From the NCBI GenBank assembly GCA_023459495.1, contig JAEWTL010000004.1:124001-188000 (forward strand): a stretch of DNA of 64,000 nucleotides, given 5' to 3'. The position numbers and the translations under genes are program-made. Shown here piece after piece: positions 18,394 to 26,822 of this stretch (within the stretch, counting starts at the first letter, position 1; each line of letters opens with the position of its first letter). The notes under the pieces were generated by a model. That model saw only the letters and a program-made list of their open reading frames with translations, was not told the origin of the DNA and ran no database searches. The DNA comes from Bacillota bacterium. Its GTDB lineage: Bacteria > Bacillota > Clostridia > Christensenellales > SZUA-584.

Positions 18394-19518
18394 CTATGCA
18401 CCGTAAATCAAATTCTCACGCGTCTCCGGATCGAACAGATGAATATACAGCGCGGGCAGCGTGAAGTATACATAGGTCTCCTTCCCTGGTTCAAAGGAGT
18501 ATTCCTGCATATCGGCAATCTGCACACGAATCACAACGTCACGATCTCCCACAACGGAATGCAGATAGACCTCACTCCCCATCAGCTCCGATACGTCCAC
18601 TTTGGCTCTGATGCAATCCGCGGTCTCCTCCGACGACAGACGAATATGCTCCGGGCGGATGCCCACGGTTATCTCACAGGGCCGCTGGTTCTTTTTACGA
18701 AGCTGCTCCTGAAAGCTCTCCTGCAGCTTGAATTCCGCGCCATACAGCGCAATGGCATATTGCCCGCCCGACAGCGTGAGCTTTGCCGGCAGGAAGTTCA
18801 TCTGTGGTGTGCCGATAAAACCGGCTACAAACTGATTAACCGGCCTGCTGAAAACATCATAGGGCGTACCGATCTGCTGGATATACCCGTCCTTCATGAC
18901 TACAATCCGGTCTCCCAGCGTCATCGCCTCGGTTTGGTCGTGTGTGACATAAATAAACGTGGTATCAATGCTTTTTCTTAATTTAATCAGCTCCGCGCGC
19001 ATTTGGTTGCGCAGCTTGGCGTCCAGATTGGAGAGCGGTTCGTCCATCAGGAACACCTTGGGGTGGCGCACGATGGCACGGCCGATTGCAACGCGCTGGC
19101 GCTGGCCGCCGGATAGCGCTTTGGGCTTACGATTCAGCAGCTCTGTGATTTCGAGTATCTCCGCCGCCGCCTTCACCCGGGTGTCAATCTCAGCTTTGGG
19201 ACGCTTGCGCAGCTTCAGCGAGAAAGCAAGGTTCTCATAAACGGACATATGCGGATACAGCGCATAGTTTTGGAAAACCATCGCGATATCCCTGTCCTTG
19301 GGCGGGATCGCGTTGACAAGCCGGTCGTCGATGTAGATATCACCGTCCGAGATCTCCTCAAGGCCCGCTACCATACGCAGCGTGGTTGATTTTCCACAGC
19401 CAGACGGCCCAACCAGCACGACAAATTCTTTGTCGTTGATTTCAAGGCTGAAATCATGCACCGCTACCACGCTTTTGTCGAATACTTTTTTTACATTTTT
19501 AAAAGATACGTTTGCCAC
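18394..19518 (-). CDS. sugar ABC transporter ATPase (UgpC/MsmX type)
   Basis: A 374-residue ATPase. Walker A is GPSGCGKST, the ABC signature is LSGGQRQRVAIGRAI and Walker B ends VFLMDEPLSNLD. A C-terminal TOBE/OB regulatory domain of about 130 residues is typical of MalK/UgpC. The start codon is GTG with AGGTGATA upstream. It energises sugar import with the two permeases 85 nt upstream. Such ATPases often serve several permease pairs. A small palindrome AACCTTAAGGTT (19532-19543) lies in the gap. Confidence 0.92.
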   Translation of the reverse strand: MANVSFKNVKKVFDKSVVAVHDFSLEINDKEFVVLVGPSGCGKSTTLRMVAGLEEISDGDIYIDDRLVNAIPPKDRDIAMVFQNYALYPHMSVYENLAFSLKLRKRPKAEIDTRVKAAAEILEITELLNRKPKALSGGQRQRVAIGRAIVRHPKVFLMDEPLSNLDAKLRNQMRAELIKLRKSIDTTFIYVTHDQTEAMTLGDRIVVMKDGYIQQIGTPYDVFSRPVNQFVAGFIGTPQMNFLPAKLTLSGGQYAIALYGAEFKLQESFQEQLRKKNQRPCEITVGIRPEHIRLSSEETADCIRAKVDVSELMGSEVYLHSVVGDRDVVIRVQIADMQEYSFEPGKETYVYFTLPALYIHLFDPETRENLIYGA

Positions 19519-19603
19519 ACTATCACCTCATAACCTTAAGGTTTGATATTTCCAGCAGTTTTACACATTTTGCGAAGAGCCGGACAGGTGCATGAGTATA
19601 CCC

Positions 19604-20470
19604 CTATCCCTTGACGCTTCCGAGTGTCAGCCCTTTGATGATGAACTTGGACAGCAGGATATACACGATCAGCAGCGGAACGATCGCCACAAAGATCATG
19701 ATGTACACCTGACCCAGATCGAACTTCATGTAGTCGGCGCTGCGCAGCTGATAGATCAATATCGGAATAGTTTTGTTTTCGTTCGTATTGATGATCAGCG
19801 AAGGCACAAAATAGTTGTTCCAGCTGGTCACGAACGAGAATATCGCCTGCACTGCCAGCGCGGGTTTGATGATGGGCAGCACGATGCGGTTGAACGTCCT
19901 AAACTCGTTGGACCCGTCCACGCGCGCCGCCTCCACCACCTCCAGCGGAAGCACACTTTCCATATACGACTTCATATAGAAGAACACGATCGGTGCCGCG
20001 ATGGAAGGCAGAATCAGTGGGTAGAACGTATCCATCATGCCCATTTTTGTGATCAACTGGATAAAGCCCAGTACCGATACCTGCGTCGGAATCATCATGA
20101 TCATCATGATGAACATAAACGCGGTCCGTTTAAATCTGAAATTGTACGCGTGAAGCCCGTACGCGGTCATCGCGGAAAAGTACGTCGTCAGCGCAGCGGC
20201 GCAGGTGGAAATCAGCAGACTGTTGAACAGGCCGCGAAGCATCGGTATGTTCTCATCCGAAAGCAGGTTGGACAGGTTTTTGAAAAGGAAATTGCCTGGT
20301 AGAAGCGAAAGCTCCGACATGATTTCCGCATGCGGCCTTGACGCGTTGACGATCAGAAAATAGAACGAGAACAGGCAAAGCAGAGCGAGCAGCCCCAGTA
20401 TGAAGTAGCAGATAATCCTGTTGATGGTCAGAAACGCTGATGCTTTTCTCGAAGTTGCGCTGCTGTTCAT
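19604..20470 (-). CDS. sugar ABC transporter permease, MalG/AraQ type
   Basis: A 288-residue inner-membrane protein with about six helices. The cytoplasmic EAA loop EAARVDGSNEF contacts the ATPase. It overlaps the other permease gene by 4 nt, indicating coupled translation of a heterodimer. Confidence 0.92.
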   Translation of the reverse strand: MNSSATSRKASAFLTINRIICYFILGLLALLCLFSFYFLIVNASRPHAEIMSELSLLPGNFLFKNLSNLLSDENIPMLRGLFNSLLISTCAAALTTYFSAMTAYGLHAYNFRFKRTAFMFIMMIMMIPTQVSVLGFIQLITKMGMMDTFYPLILPSIAAPIVFFYMKSYMESVLPLEVVEAARVDGSNEFRTFNRIVLPIIKPALAVQAIFSFVTSWNNYFVPSLIINTNENKTIPILIYQLRSADYMKFDLGQVYIMIFVAIVPLLIVYILLSKFIIKGLTLGSVKG

Positions 20471-21468
20471 GCTTCTACCTCCTCGTTCCGGGCGCTCTTA
20501 TCATATTTCTTCGCCGCGGTCAGCTTCGCTTTGGCTGCTTTGGCAGACGCACTATAATCCTTCATCAGGGACCGGTAGACAAACACGCTGAGTATGGCGG
20601 TAACGATGAATATCAGTACCGATACCGCACCGGAGAGTCCAACATCCTTGCTGTTAAGCAGGCGGTTCAAATACATGATGAGGGTCATAGAAGACAGATC
20701 GGGCGTACCAAGCCCCTTAGAGACGACCTGCGGCACGTCGAACATTTGAATGCCACCGATCATGGATGTAATGAGCACGTACACCAGTATGGGCATCAGC
20801 AGCGGCAGCGTCACCTTGAAAAAAACCTGCATGGGCTTTGCACCGTCAATCTGAGCCGACTCGAACAGGCTTTGATCGATACCCATGATGCCCGCCATCA
20901 GCAGTATGGTGGTATTTCCGAACCACATCAGGAAGTTCATAAAGGCGATAATGGCCCGGGTTGTTATCGGTATTTGAAAGAACAGGATGGCCTCGTCGAT
21001 AACGCCCGCCTGAGTCAGCATCTGGTTGATCGGGCCCACGGGCGAGAACAGCATAAAAAACAACATGGCGAACGCTGAAGCCATGATCAGGTTCGGCATG
21101 TACATGACCGTTTTAAAGAAGCGCTGGCCTTTTAAATTCAAACGGTAACTGGTAAACCATACCGCCAGCAGCAGCGACACCAGGATCTGCGGGATGAAGC
21201 CCATGATCCAGATGACCAAAGTGTTCAGCGAATATTTAAAAAATTCTCCGTTGCTGAACAGCTTGGCATAGTTATCGAGTCCGACGTAGTTCGGCCCGAT
21301 CTGCTGAAGGCCTACGCGATAATTTTCAAAAAAGCTATAATATATGGTAGATATAAGGGGAATCAGCTGAAATACGATGAAGACGATAAAGAAGGGAGCG
21401 ATAAACAGATATCCCCACTTTGCGTAACTGATCGACTTGTGCTTTTTCCCTTCGGTTATACGCGGCAT
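20467..21468 (-). CDS. sugar ABC transporter permease, MalF/UgpA type
   Basis: A 333-residue permease with about six helices and the EAA-loop variant ESAQIDGAKPMQVF. The ATG at 21468 (MPRITEGKK) is chosen because GAGGTG precedes it. The frame is open to 21528, but those codons lie in the intercistronic hairpin. It forms the membrane channel with the MalG-type partner. A C-terminal extension of about 30 Lys/Ala-rich residues follows the last helix. Confidence 0.9.
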   Translation of the reverse strand: MPRITEGKKHKSISYAKWGYLFIAPFFIVFIVFQLIPLISTIYYSFFENYRVGLQQIGPNYVGLDNYAKLFSNGEFFKYSLNTLVIWIMGFIPQILVSLLLAVWFTSYRLNLKGQRFFKTVMYMPNLIMASAFAMLFFMLFSPVGPINQMLTQAGVIDEAILFFQIPITTRAIIAFMNFLMWFGNTTILLMAGIMGIDQSLFESAQIDGAKPMQVFFKVTLPLLMPILVYVLITSMIGGIQMFDVPQVVSKGLGTPDLSSMTLIMYLNRLLNSKDVGLSGAVSVLIFIVTAILSVFVYRSLMKDYSASAKAAKAKLTAAKKYDKSARNEEVEA

Positions 21469-21510
21469 AACACTGCACCTCATCTTCATTTCAAACGGGT
21501 AACATGATTG

Positions 21511-21543
21511 CTGCGGCAGAGCAGCCATCCCGCTCTGCCGCAG
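21511..21543 (-). promoter_or_regulatory. strong intercistronic hairpin after the binding-protein gene
   Basis: A perfect 12-bp stem (CTGCGGCAGAGC with GCTCTGCCGCAG) and a 9-nt loop lie 14 nt after the lipoprotein stop and before the permease start. There is no U-run on the transcribed strand, so it is more likely an RNA-stabilising or partial attenuation element than a full terminator. Confidence 0.6.
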
Positions 21544-21556
21544 CTGTGAATACGTT

Positions 21557-22975
21557 TTATGATGGTCGTTTTAGGTTCGGATAGGATTGAAGCGCTGTAG
21601 TATAGAAGTTGTCGTATGCCTCTTCTTCCGTTATACTACCTAGGAAGTAATCCAGGAAGGCGGCTGGTAGCGGTTCATTGAGCAACTGATCGTACATGGA
21701 GATGTTGCTCATGTCGATGCTCTGTGCGCTGTCGAGCAGCACGGAGATGTGGTTCTCACCGCCCAGGAACGGATGCGCATAGTCGCTGTTCGCGATTTCC
21801 TGCATTGCGGAAACGTTGTTGGTGAAGTCAGCATACTGGTTGGTGATCGCCACAAGCGTATCCTTGTCGCAGGTCATCGTCTGCATGATCTGGCGGGTCA
21901 GGTTCATGTTGTCCGAACCGGAAGCCGCGCACAGCCAGGTGCCGCCCCAGAAGAAACCCTGCGGCCCCTTCACAAGACCCCAGTCGCCGTAGCTGCCGTT
22001 GCCGGGAGCGGCTTCAGCTTCCGAGTCAGCCAGCGTAGCAGGCATCAGGCAGAAGTCGAAGAACCAGCCGGGTCCGAAGTAGCACATTGCTTTGCCGTCT
22101 ACCTTGGATTCGTTAAAGCTCTCAGCATCCCAGATGCCGTAGGGCAGGGTGTAACCGTTTTCGAGGTAGGTCTTGGCCTGGGTGATCCACTGCTGGATGG
22201 CCGGATCGAATACGATCTCGTCATTGCTGTTCACCCAAGGAGCAGATGTATTGTTGGAGAATACGCGGTAGGTGGCTACGTAGCTGGAGGTCATGTAGTA
22301 GCCCTTGTCCTTAGCCTGAGCCGCAACACTGTCAAACTTGGCCCAGGAAGAGAGCGCTTCCTGCACAGCCGCAGGATCGTCGGTCCCCAGAACTTCTTTA
22401 GCGATGGAACGGCGATAGATCAGGCCGCCCGGGCAAGCCTGCCAGGACACGCCCTTGAGATTGCCGCTTGCATCCGTGCAGATGTCTTTGGTATACTGAT
22501 ACATATCGGCGGTATCCGCTTCGGTGAGCCCTACGTCGCTGTATACGTTCGCAGAGTAGTCGCTGTTCACGTATTTGAGCGCGTAGTCGGCTTCGATCAG
22601 GAACAGATCGACTTTATCGTCGTCAGCTGCAGTTTCCTGGTTAAGAAGCGCTTCGTCGAGTTTCTGCTGGTAGGCACCGCCGTCGCTCGGAGTGATGATC
22701 CAGTTGACCGTGACGCCATCAGGTATAAGGCCTTTATCTTCAAAATAGGCTTTAAACCTGTCCTGGAATTCCGTATTCCAGCAGTAGATGTTGTACACCT
22801 TTCCGGTATCTTCGGGCATTGCCGATTCCGACGGGGACGCGGACGCTGCCTCTGAGGTCTCCGGAGCTGTACTCCCGTTCTCGCTCGTCTGCGGTGGGGT
22901 AACACCGCAGGCGGCGAACGAGAGCACCATTGCTACCGCCACAGCACTCGCAATTACCTTCTTCCAAAATAACAT
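21557..22975 (-). CDS. sugar ABC transporter substrate-binding lipoprotein
   Basis: A 472-residue extracellular protein. The signal peptide of about 22 residues ends in the lipobox LSFAAC, with Cys23 as lipid anchor. A Ser/Thr/Glu-rich linker and a type-1 extracellular solute-binding fold (YNIYCWNTEFQDRF) follow. Several aromatic residues fit sugar stacking. It captures the oligosaccharide for the two permeases. AAGGAGG precedes the ATG. The GH94 and GH1 genes nearby suggest a beta-glucoside; that is inferred. Confidence 0.92.
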   Translation of the reverse strand: MLFWKKVIASAVAVAMVLSFAACGVTPPQTSENGSTAPETSEAASASPSESAMPEDTGKVYNIYCWNTEFQDRFKAYFEDKGLIPDGVTVNWIITPSDGGAYQQKLDEALLNQETAADDDKVDLFLIEADYALKYVNSDYSANVYSDVGLTEADTADMYQYTKDICTDASGNLKGVSWQACPGGLIYRRSIAKEVLGTDDPAAVQEALSSWAKFDSVAAQAKDKGYYMTSSYVATYRVFSNNTSAPWVNSNDEIVFDPAIQQWITQAKTYLENGYTLPYGIWDAESFNESKVDGKAMCYFGPGWFFDFCLMPATLADSEAEAAPGNGSYGDWGLVKGPQGFFWGGTWLCAASGSDNMNLTRQIMQTMTCDKDTLVAITNQYADFTNNVSAMQEIANSDYAHPFLGGENHISVLLDSAQSIDMSNISMYDQLLNEPLPAAFLDYFLGSITEEEAYDNFYTTALQSYPNLKRPS

Positions 22976-22997
22976 GGTTTTCCTCCTTATTATTATT

Positions 22998-23021
22998 GCA
23001 CATACCCTGTGGGGTATATGC
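22998..23021 (-). promoter_or_regulatory. hairpin between lacI-type gene and binding-protein gene
   Basis: On the reverse strand GCATATACCC, a CACA loop and GGGTATGTGC form a 10-bp stem with one G-U pair. It lies after the regulator stop and 22 nt before the lipoprotein ATG. It may set relative expression. Confidence 0.4.
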
Positions 23022-23036
23022 CAATTCTGAAAACCA

Positions 23037-24050
23037 TTAAAATTCTAATTTCTTGACCGATCCACCTTCAACGAGCCGCCCCGGCACGATGACCTGCTGC
23101 GGTATAAACGTTTTGGGCGCAACGATCGCTTCGATCAGCTTGGCGGCAGCTTCGTGGCCAAGCGCTTCGGTATCCTGCCTCCATGTGGTCAGCCGCGGGC
23201 GGAGCACCTGCGACAGATAGATACCGTCATATCCGGTTACGCTGATATCTTCGGGGATAGACAATCCGTTTCTTTCAATCTCGTTCATGCCGCCGATGAA
23301 GGAAAAATCGTCGGGGTACATGATACACGTCGGCCGGTCGGCGAGCGCCAGCAGCTCTCTTGTGGCCAGCCCACTGGATTTCGGGTCATGGTACAGTGCC
23401 GATTTCACATAAGCATCCGGCACGTTGATCCCAAGTTCCTTACAGGTCTTATAAAAGCTTGCCACGCGCTTCCTCGTAACCGCCGTTTCCTCGCCATGGA
23501 CAAAGGCGATCTTCCTGTGTCCGTAGCCGTGCAGATAATGTACGAGATCGCGAATGCTGTGTACGTTATCGGACAGTATGGCGGTCCGGTTATCGAATAC
23601 GTGGTCAATGGTTACCGTAGGTATTTCGCTCCTCACCAGTTCAACTACCGCCGGATCGTTGAAATCCACGCTTGCGATCACGACGCCGTCGACCTTGCGG
23701 TATTTGCAATGCTCATAATAGCTCATGCTCAGTTCGCCAATGTTGCGGCTGATGAATGTAACATCAAACCCCAGGCGCTCGGCTTCCACCTTAAAGCTGT
23801 TGAGCACATGGGAGAAATACTCATGCGTCAGACCGCTCTGGGTCTGATCCACAAACAACACCCCCAAATTGTTGGAACGGTTGGTCTTCAGTGCGCGCGC
23901 CGTAGCGTTCGGAAAATAACCCATTTCCTTGGCGGCAATCTTTATTATTTCCGCTGTCTCTTCGCCGATGTCCTGATAGCCGTTCAGCGCTTTGCTCACT
24001 GTAGCCGCAGATACCCCACACCGCTTGGAGATATCCCTTATGGTGACGAT
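23037..24050 (-). CDS. LacI-family regulator with non-canonical start codon
   Basis: About 337 residues. The N-terminal helix-turn-helix reads TIRDISKRCGVSAATVSKALN, followed by the hinge and a periplasmic-binding-type effector domain ending at 23037. In frame between the stop at 24069-24071 and the HTH there is no ATG, GTG or TTG. Only ATT (24051-24053), ATC (24048-24050) and ATA are available before the DNA-binding domain. AGGGAGG sits 5 nt before ATT and 8 nt before ATC. ATC would give the family-typical MVTIRDI. The first ordinary start, GTG at 23999, would delete most of the HTH. It probably represses the ABC/GH94/GH1 genes and itself through operators nearby. Confidence 0.85.
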   Translation of the reverse strand: MVTIRDISKRCGVSAATVSKALNGYQDIGEETAEIIKIAAKEMGYFPNATARALKTNRSNNLGVLFVDQTQSGLTHEYFSHVLNSFKVEAERLGFDVTFISRNIGELSMSYYEHCKYRKVDGVVIASVDFNDPAVVELVRSEIPTVTIDHVFDNRTAILSDNVHSIRDLVHYLHGYGHRKIAFVHGEETAVTRKRVASFYKTCKELGINVPDAYVKSALYHDPKSSGLATRELLALADRPTCIMYPDDFSFIGGMNEIERNGLSIPEDISVTGYDGIYLSQVLRPRLTTWRQDTEALGHEAAAKLIEAIVAPKTFIPQQVIVPGRLVEGGSVKKLEF

Positions 24051-24097
24051 AATTGATCCCTCCCTGTTTTACCCGATGATAAGAGTCGCTTTCTGTC

Positions 24098-24109
24098 GAA
24101 ATCGTTTTC
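24098..24109. promoter_or_regulatory. LacI-type operator O1
   Basis: GAAATCGTTTTC, a CG-centred palindrome matching the general LacI/CcpA-family pattern. It sits just downstream of the reverse-strand -10, over the expected lacI transcription start, which suggests autorepression. Confidence 0.6.
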
Positions 24110-24153
24110 TGATTATAAATGTCATTCTTGGGTTGTTATGAAGCGATCGTTCC

Positions 24154-24165
24154 TAAAACGATTTC
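24154..24165. promoter_or_regulatory. LacI-type operator O2
   Basis: TAAAACGATTTC is the reverse complement of O1 apart from its first base. Its centre is 56 bp from that of O1, which would suit looping or cooperative binding. Confidence 0.55.
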
Positions 24166-24339
24166 GCAAGCTCATTATAAACAATCTGTTTTTCAAAGTC
24201 AATAGCAATATTTGATTTAATATGGACGCAAAATCGTAAAATATTAAGGAATATAACATTAACCTAACCTAAATTTTTGTTTTTCTTAAAAAATAGCTTT
24301 GCTTTTTAGAACGTTATGTTATAGAATAAACTCATTAAC

Positions 24340-24351
24340 GAAAACGTTATC
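24340..24351. promoter_or_regulatory. LacI-type operator O3
   Basis: GAAAACGTTATC, CG-centred, lies between the forward -10 and the GH94 ribosome site, where a repressor would block the GH94-GH1 transcript. A related AACGTT core occurs at 24310-24315. Confidence 0.55.
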
Positions 24352-24382
24352 GTAACTTTCATCTTTTATCAGGAGAAGCGCC

Positions 24383-26806
24383 ATGAAATACGGATATTTC
24401 GACGACGCGTCAAGGGAATACGTCATCTCGACCCCCGAAACGCCGCTGCCGTGGATCAACTTCTTGGGGAACAGCGACTTTTTCAGCCTTTTTTCGAATA
24501 CGGCGGGTGGATACTGTTTTTACCGGGATGCCAAGTTCCGCAGGATCACACGCTACCGCTACAACGGCGTCCCCGCCGATTCGGGAAGCCGCAATTACTA
24601 TATAAAGGACAAGGATACGGTGTGGAGCCCTGCTTATATGCCCTGTAAAACGCCGCTCGACAGCTACTGCTGCCGCCATGGGCTGGGTTACAGCGTCATT
24701 GAAAGCGAAAAAAGCGGAGTTCGAGCTGAACTGACCTGCTTTGTACCGCTGGGCGACACCTGTGAGATCAACCGTCTTACGCTGCGCAACGCTTCCAGCG
24801 AAACAAAAATGCTGCAGGTGTTCAGTGCGATTGAATGGTGCCTCTGGAACGCGGAGGATGACGCGCTGAATTTCCAGCGCAACTTCAGCGTCGGAGAGAT
24901 AGAGATCGAAGGCAGCACGGTCTATCACAAGAGCGAATACCGCGAACGGCGAAACCACTACGCATTCTACAGCGTCAACGCTCCGGTCGCGGGCTTTGAT
25001 ACCGACCGCGAAAGTTTCCTGGGCCGTTTCGGGTCGTGGGAAACCCCCGGCGCAGTGCGTGCCGGACAAAGTAAAGACAGTGTCGCGAGCGGCTGGTCGC
25101 CGATTGCCAGTCACCATCTGGAGCTGACACTGGCACCGGGTGAAAGCAAATCCTTTACATTCGTATTGGGCTACTCGGAAAATCCGAGGGATCAAAAATG
25201 GGAGTCTCCGGGCATCATCAGAAAAACCGGCGCGCATGTCCTGCTCAACCGGTATGCAGACGAAGTCGCGGTGGACGCCGCGTTGGAGGCGCTGCGCGCT
25301 TACTGGGAAGGCCTGCTGGCACGCTTCCGCATCAGCTGTCCGGACGAAAAGCTTTCCCGTATGGTCAACATCTGGCACCAGTATCAGTGCATGGTGACGT
25401 TCAACCTGAGCCGCAGCGCGAGCTACTTTGAAAGCGGAACCGGCCGCGGCATGGGCTTCAGAGACAGCTGTCAGGACGTATTAGGCTTTGCGCACCTCGT
25501 GCCGGAGCGCGTCCGCGGGCGTGTGCTCGACATCGCTGCCATTCAGTTTGAGGACGGCAGCACCTACCACCAGTATCAGCCGCTGACCAAGCGCGGCAAC
25601 GAAAACGTCGGTTCCGGCTTCAACGATGACCCGCTCTGGCTCATCGCCTGTACCAGCGCATATATCCGCGAGACGGGTGACTACAGCATACTGGATGAAC
25701 CCGTACCCTTCGGCAATAAGGCCGGAACGGAAGCGCCGCTCTTTGAGCACCTGAGCCGCAGCCTGAACTATACGCTGAACCATTTGGGGCCGCACGGGCT
25801 GCCGCTGATCGGCCGCGCGGACTGGAACGACTGCCTCAACCTGAACTGTTTCTCCGAGGAACCGGGCGAGAGCTTCCAGACCTGCTCCAACTTCGAGAGC
25901 GGCAAAGCGGAGAGCGTATTCATCGCAGCAATGTTCGTTAAATACGGCGACGAATATGCCGAGCTATGTGCGCGCTACGGCGACACAGTGGAAGCAATAC
26001 AGGCCAAGGCTCACGTGCGTCAGATGAAGGAAACGGTGCTGCGCCACGGTTGGGACGGCGAATGGTTCCTGCGCGCTTATGACGCGTTTGGCGACAAGGT
26101 GGGCAGCCATACCTGCGGTCAGGGTCGCATCTTCATCGAGCCGCAAGGCTTCTGCGTCATGGCCGGTATCGGCGTCGACGAGGGCTATGCGGAAAAGGCG
26201 CTCAGTTCCGTACAAGCGCATCTTACCGGCGAGTACGGCATTGAGATGCTGAGCCCCTGCTACACGGAATATCATAAGGAACTGGGCGAGATCAGCAGCT
26301 ACCCCCCGGGCTACAAAGAGAACGGCGCGGTGTTCTGTCAGAACAACCCCTGGGTCAGCATGGCGGAAGCGCGGCTGGGTCACGCGCAGCAGGCGTTCGA
26401 CATCTACCGTCGCATCTGCCCTGCTTATATTGAAGATATCAGCGATATCCATCGCACGGAGCCGTATGTGTACAGCCAGATGATCGCCGGGCGGGAAGCA
26501 CCGCGCTGCGGCGAGGCCAAAAACAGCTGGCTCACCGCCACCGCCGCTTGGTCGTTTATCAACATCTCACAGACGATCCTCGGCATCATGCCGCACTTCG
26601 ATGGGCTGATGGTTGCCCCGTGCGTCTCCGCGGACTTCCCGGATTATGAGGTCACCCGGTTCTACCGCGGCGCGCGCTACTTCATCTCCGTCCGGAACGC
26701 AGGCAATGGCAGCCGGGAAATGAAGGTCGACGGTCAGCCGGTTGCCGGGAACATCGTACCCATCCAGCCTGGCAAGACCGAATACCGCGTTGAACTGACG
26801 ATCTGA
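24383..26806 (+). CDS. GH94 glycoside phosphorylase (cellobiose phosphorylase-like)
   Basis: An 807-residue cytosolic enzyme of cellobiose-phosphorylase length. The N-terminal beta-sandwich contains NGVPADSGSRNYYIKD. The (alpha/alpha)6 catalytic domain has RADWNDCLN (478-485), with Asp483 the likely general acid. Family members cleave a beta-glucosidic disaccharide with phosphate to give alpha-glucose-1-phosphate. AGGAGAAGCGCC precedes the ATG. The GH1 gene follows after 16 nt. Cellobiose is the default guess, but laminaribiose, sophorose or chitobiose phosphorylases look similar. Confidence 0.92.
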   Translation: MKYGYFDDASREYVISTPETPLPWINFLGNSDFFSLFSNTAGGYCFYRDAKFRRITRYRYNGVPADSGSRNYYIKDKDTVWSPAYMPCKTPLDSYCCRHGLGYSVIESEKSGVRAELTCFVPLGDTCEINRLTLRNASSETKMLQVFSAIEWCLWNAEDDALNFQRNFSVGEIEIEGSTVYHKSEYRERRNHYAFYSVNAPVAGFDTDRESFLGRFGSWETPGAVRAGQSKDSVASGWSPIASHHLELTLAPGESKSFTFVLGYSENPRDQKWESPGIIRKTGAHVLLNRYADEVAVDAALEALRAYWEGLLARFRISCPDEKLSRMVNIWHQYQCMVTFNLSRSASYFESGTGRGMGFRDSCQDVLGFAHLVPERVRGRVLDIAAIQFEDGSTYHQYQPLTKRGNENVGSGFNDDPLWLIACTSAYIRETGDYSILDEPVPFGNKAGTEAPLFEHLSRSLNYTLNHLGPHGLPLIGRADWNDCLNLNCFSEEPGESFQTCSNFESGKAESVFIAAMFVKYGDEYAELCARYGDTVEAIQAKAHVRQMKETVLRHGWDGEWFLRAYDAFGDKVGSHTCGQGRIFIEPQGFCVMAGIGVDEGYAEKALSSVQAHLTGEYGIEMLSPCYTEYHKELGEISSYPPGYKENGAVFCQNNPWVSMAEARLGHAQQAFDIYRRICPAYIEDISDIHRTEPYVYSQMIAGREAPRCGEAKNSWLTATAAWSFINISQTILGIMPHFDGLMVAPCVSADFPDYEVTRFYRGARYFISVRNAGNGSREMKVDGQPVAGNIVPIQPGKTEYRVELTI

Positions 26807-26822
26807 ACACGGAGGATGTACC

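Larger units (their letters stand above)
24051..24382. promoter_or_regulatory. divergent control region with LacI operators
   Basis: About 330 bases without a gene between the LacI gene and GH94. The reverse strand has TATAAT (24112-24117) ahead of lacI, with a weak -35. The forward strand has TATAGA (24320-24325) ahead of GH94, also with a weak -35. The middle (24180-24330) is AT-rich. Three operator-like palindromes are listed separately. Confidence 0.6.

Noticed and set aside
21749..22855. 368-codon forward frame
   Set aside because: Antisense to the substrate-binding lipoprotein, whose signal peptide and fold are clear.
23037..23999. LacI gene starting at the GTG at 23999
   Set aside because: That start would remove most of the helix-turn-helix, which is intact in the upstream in-frame codons.
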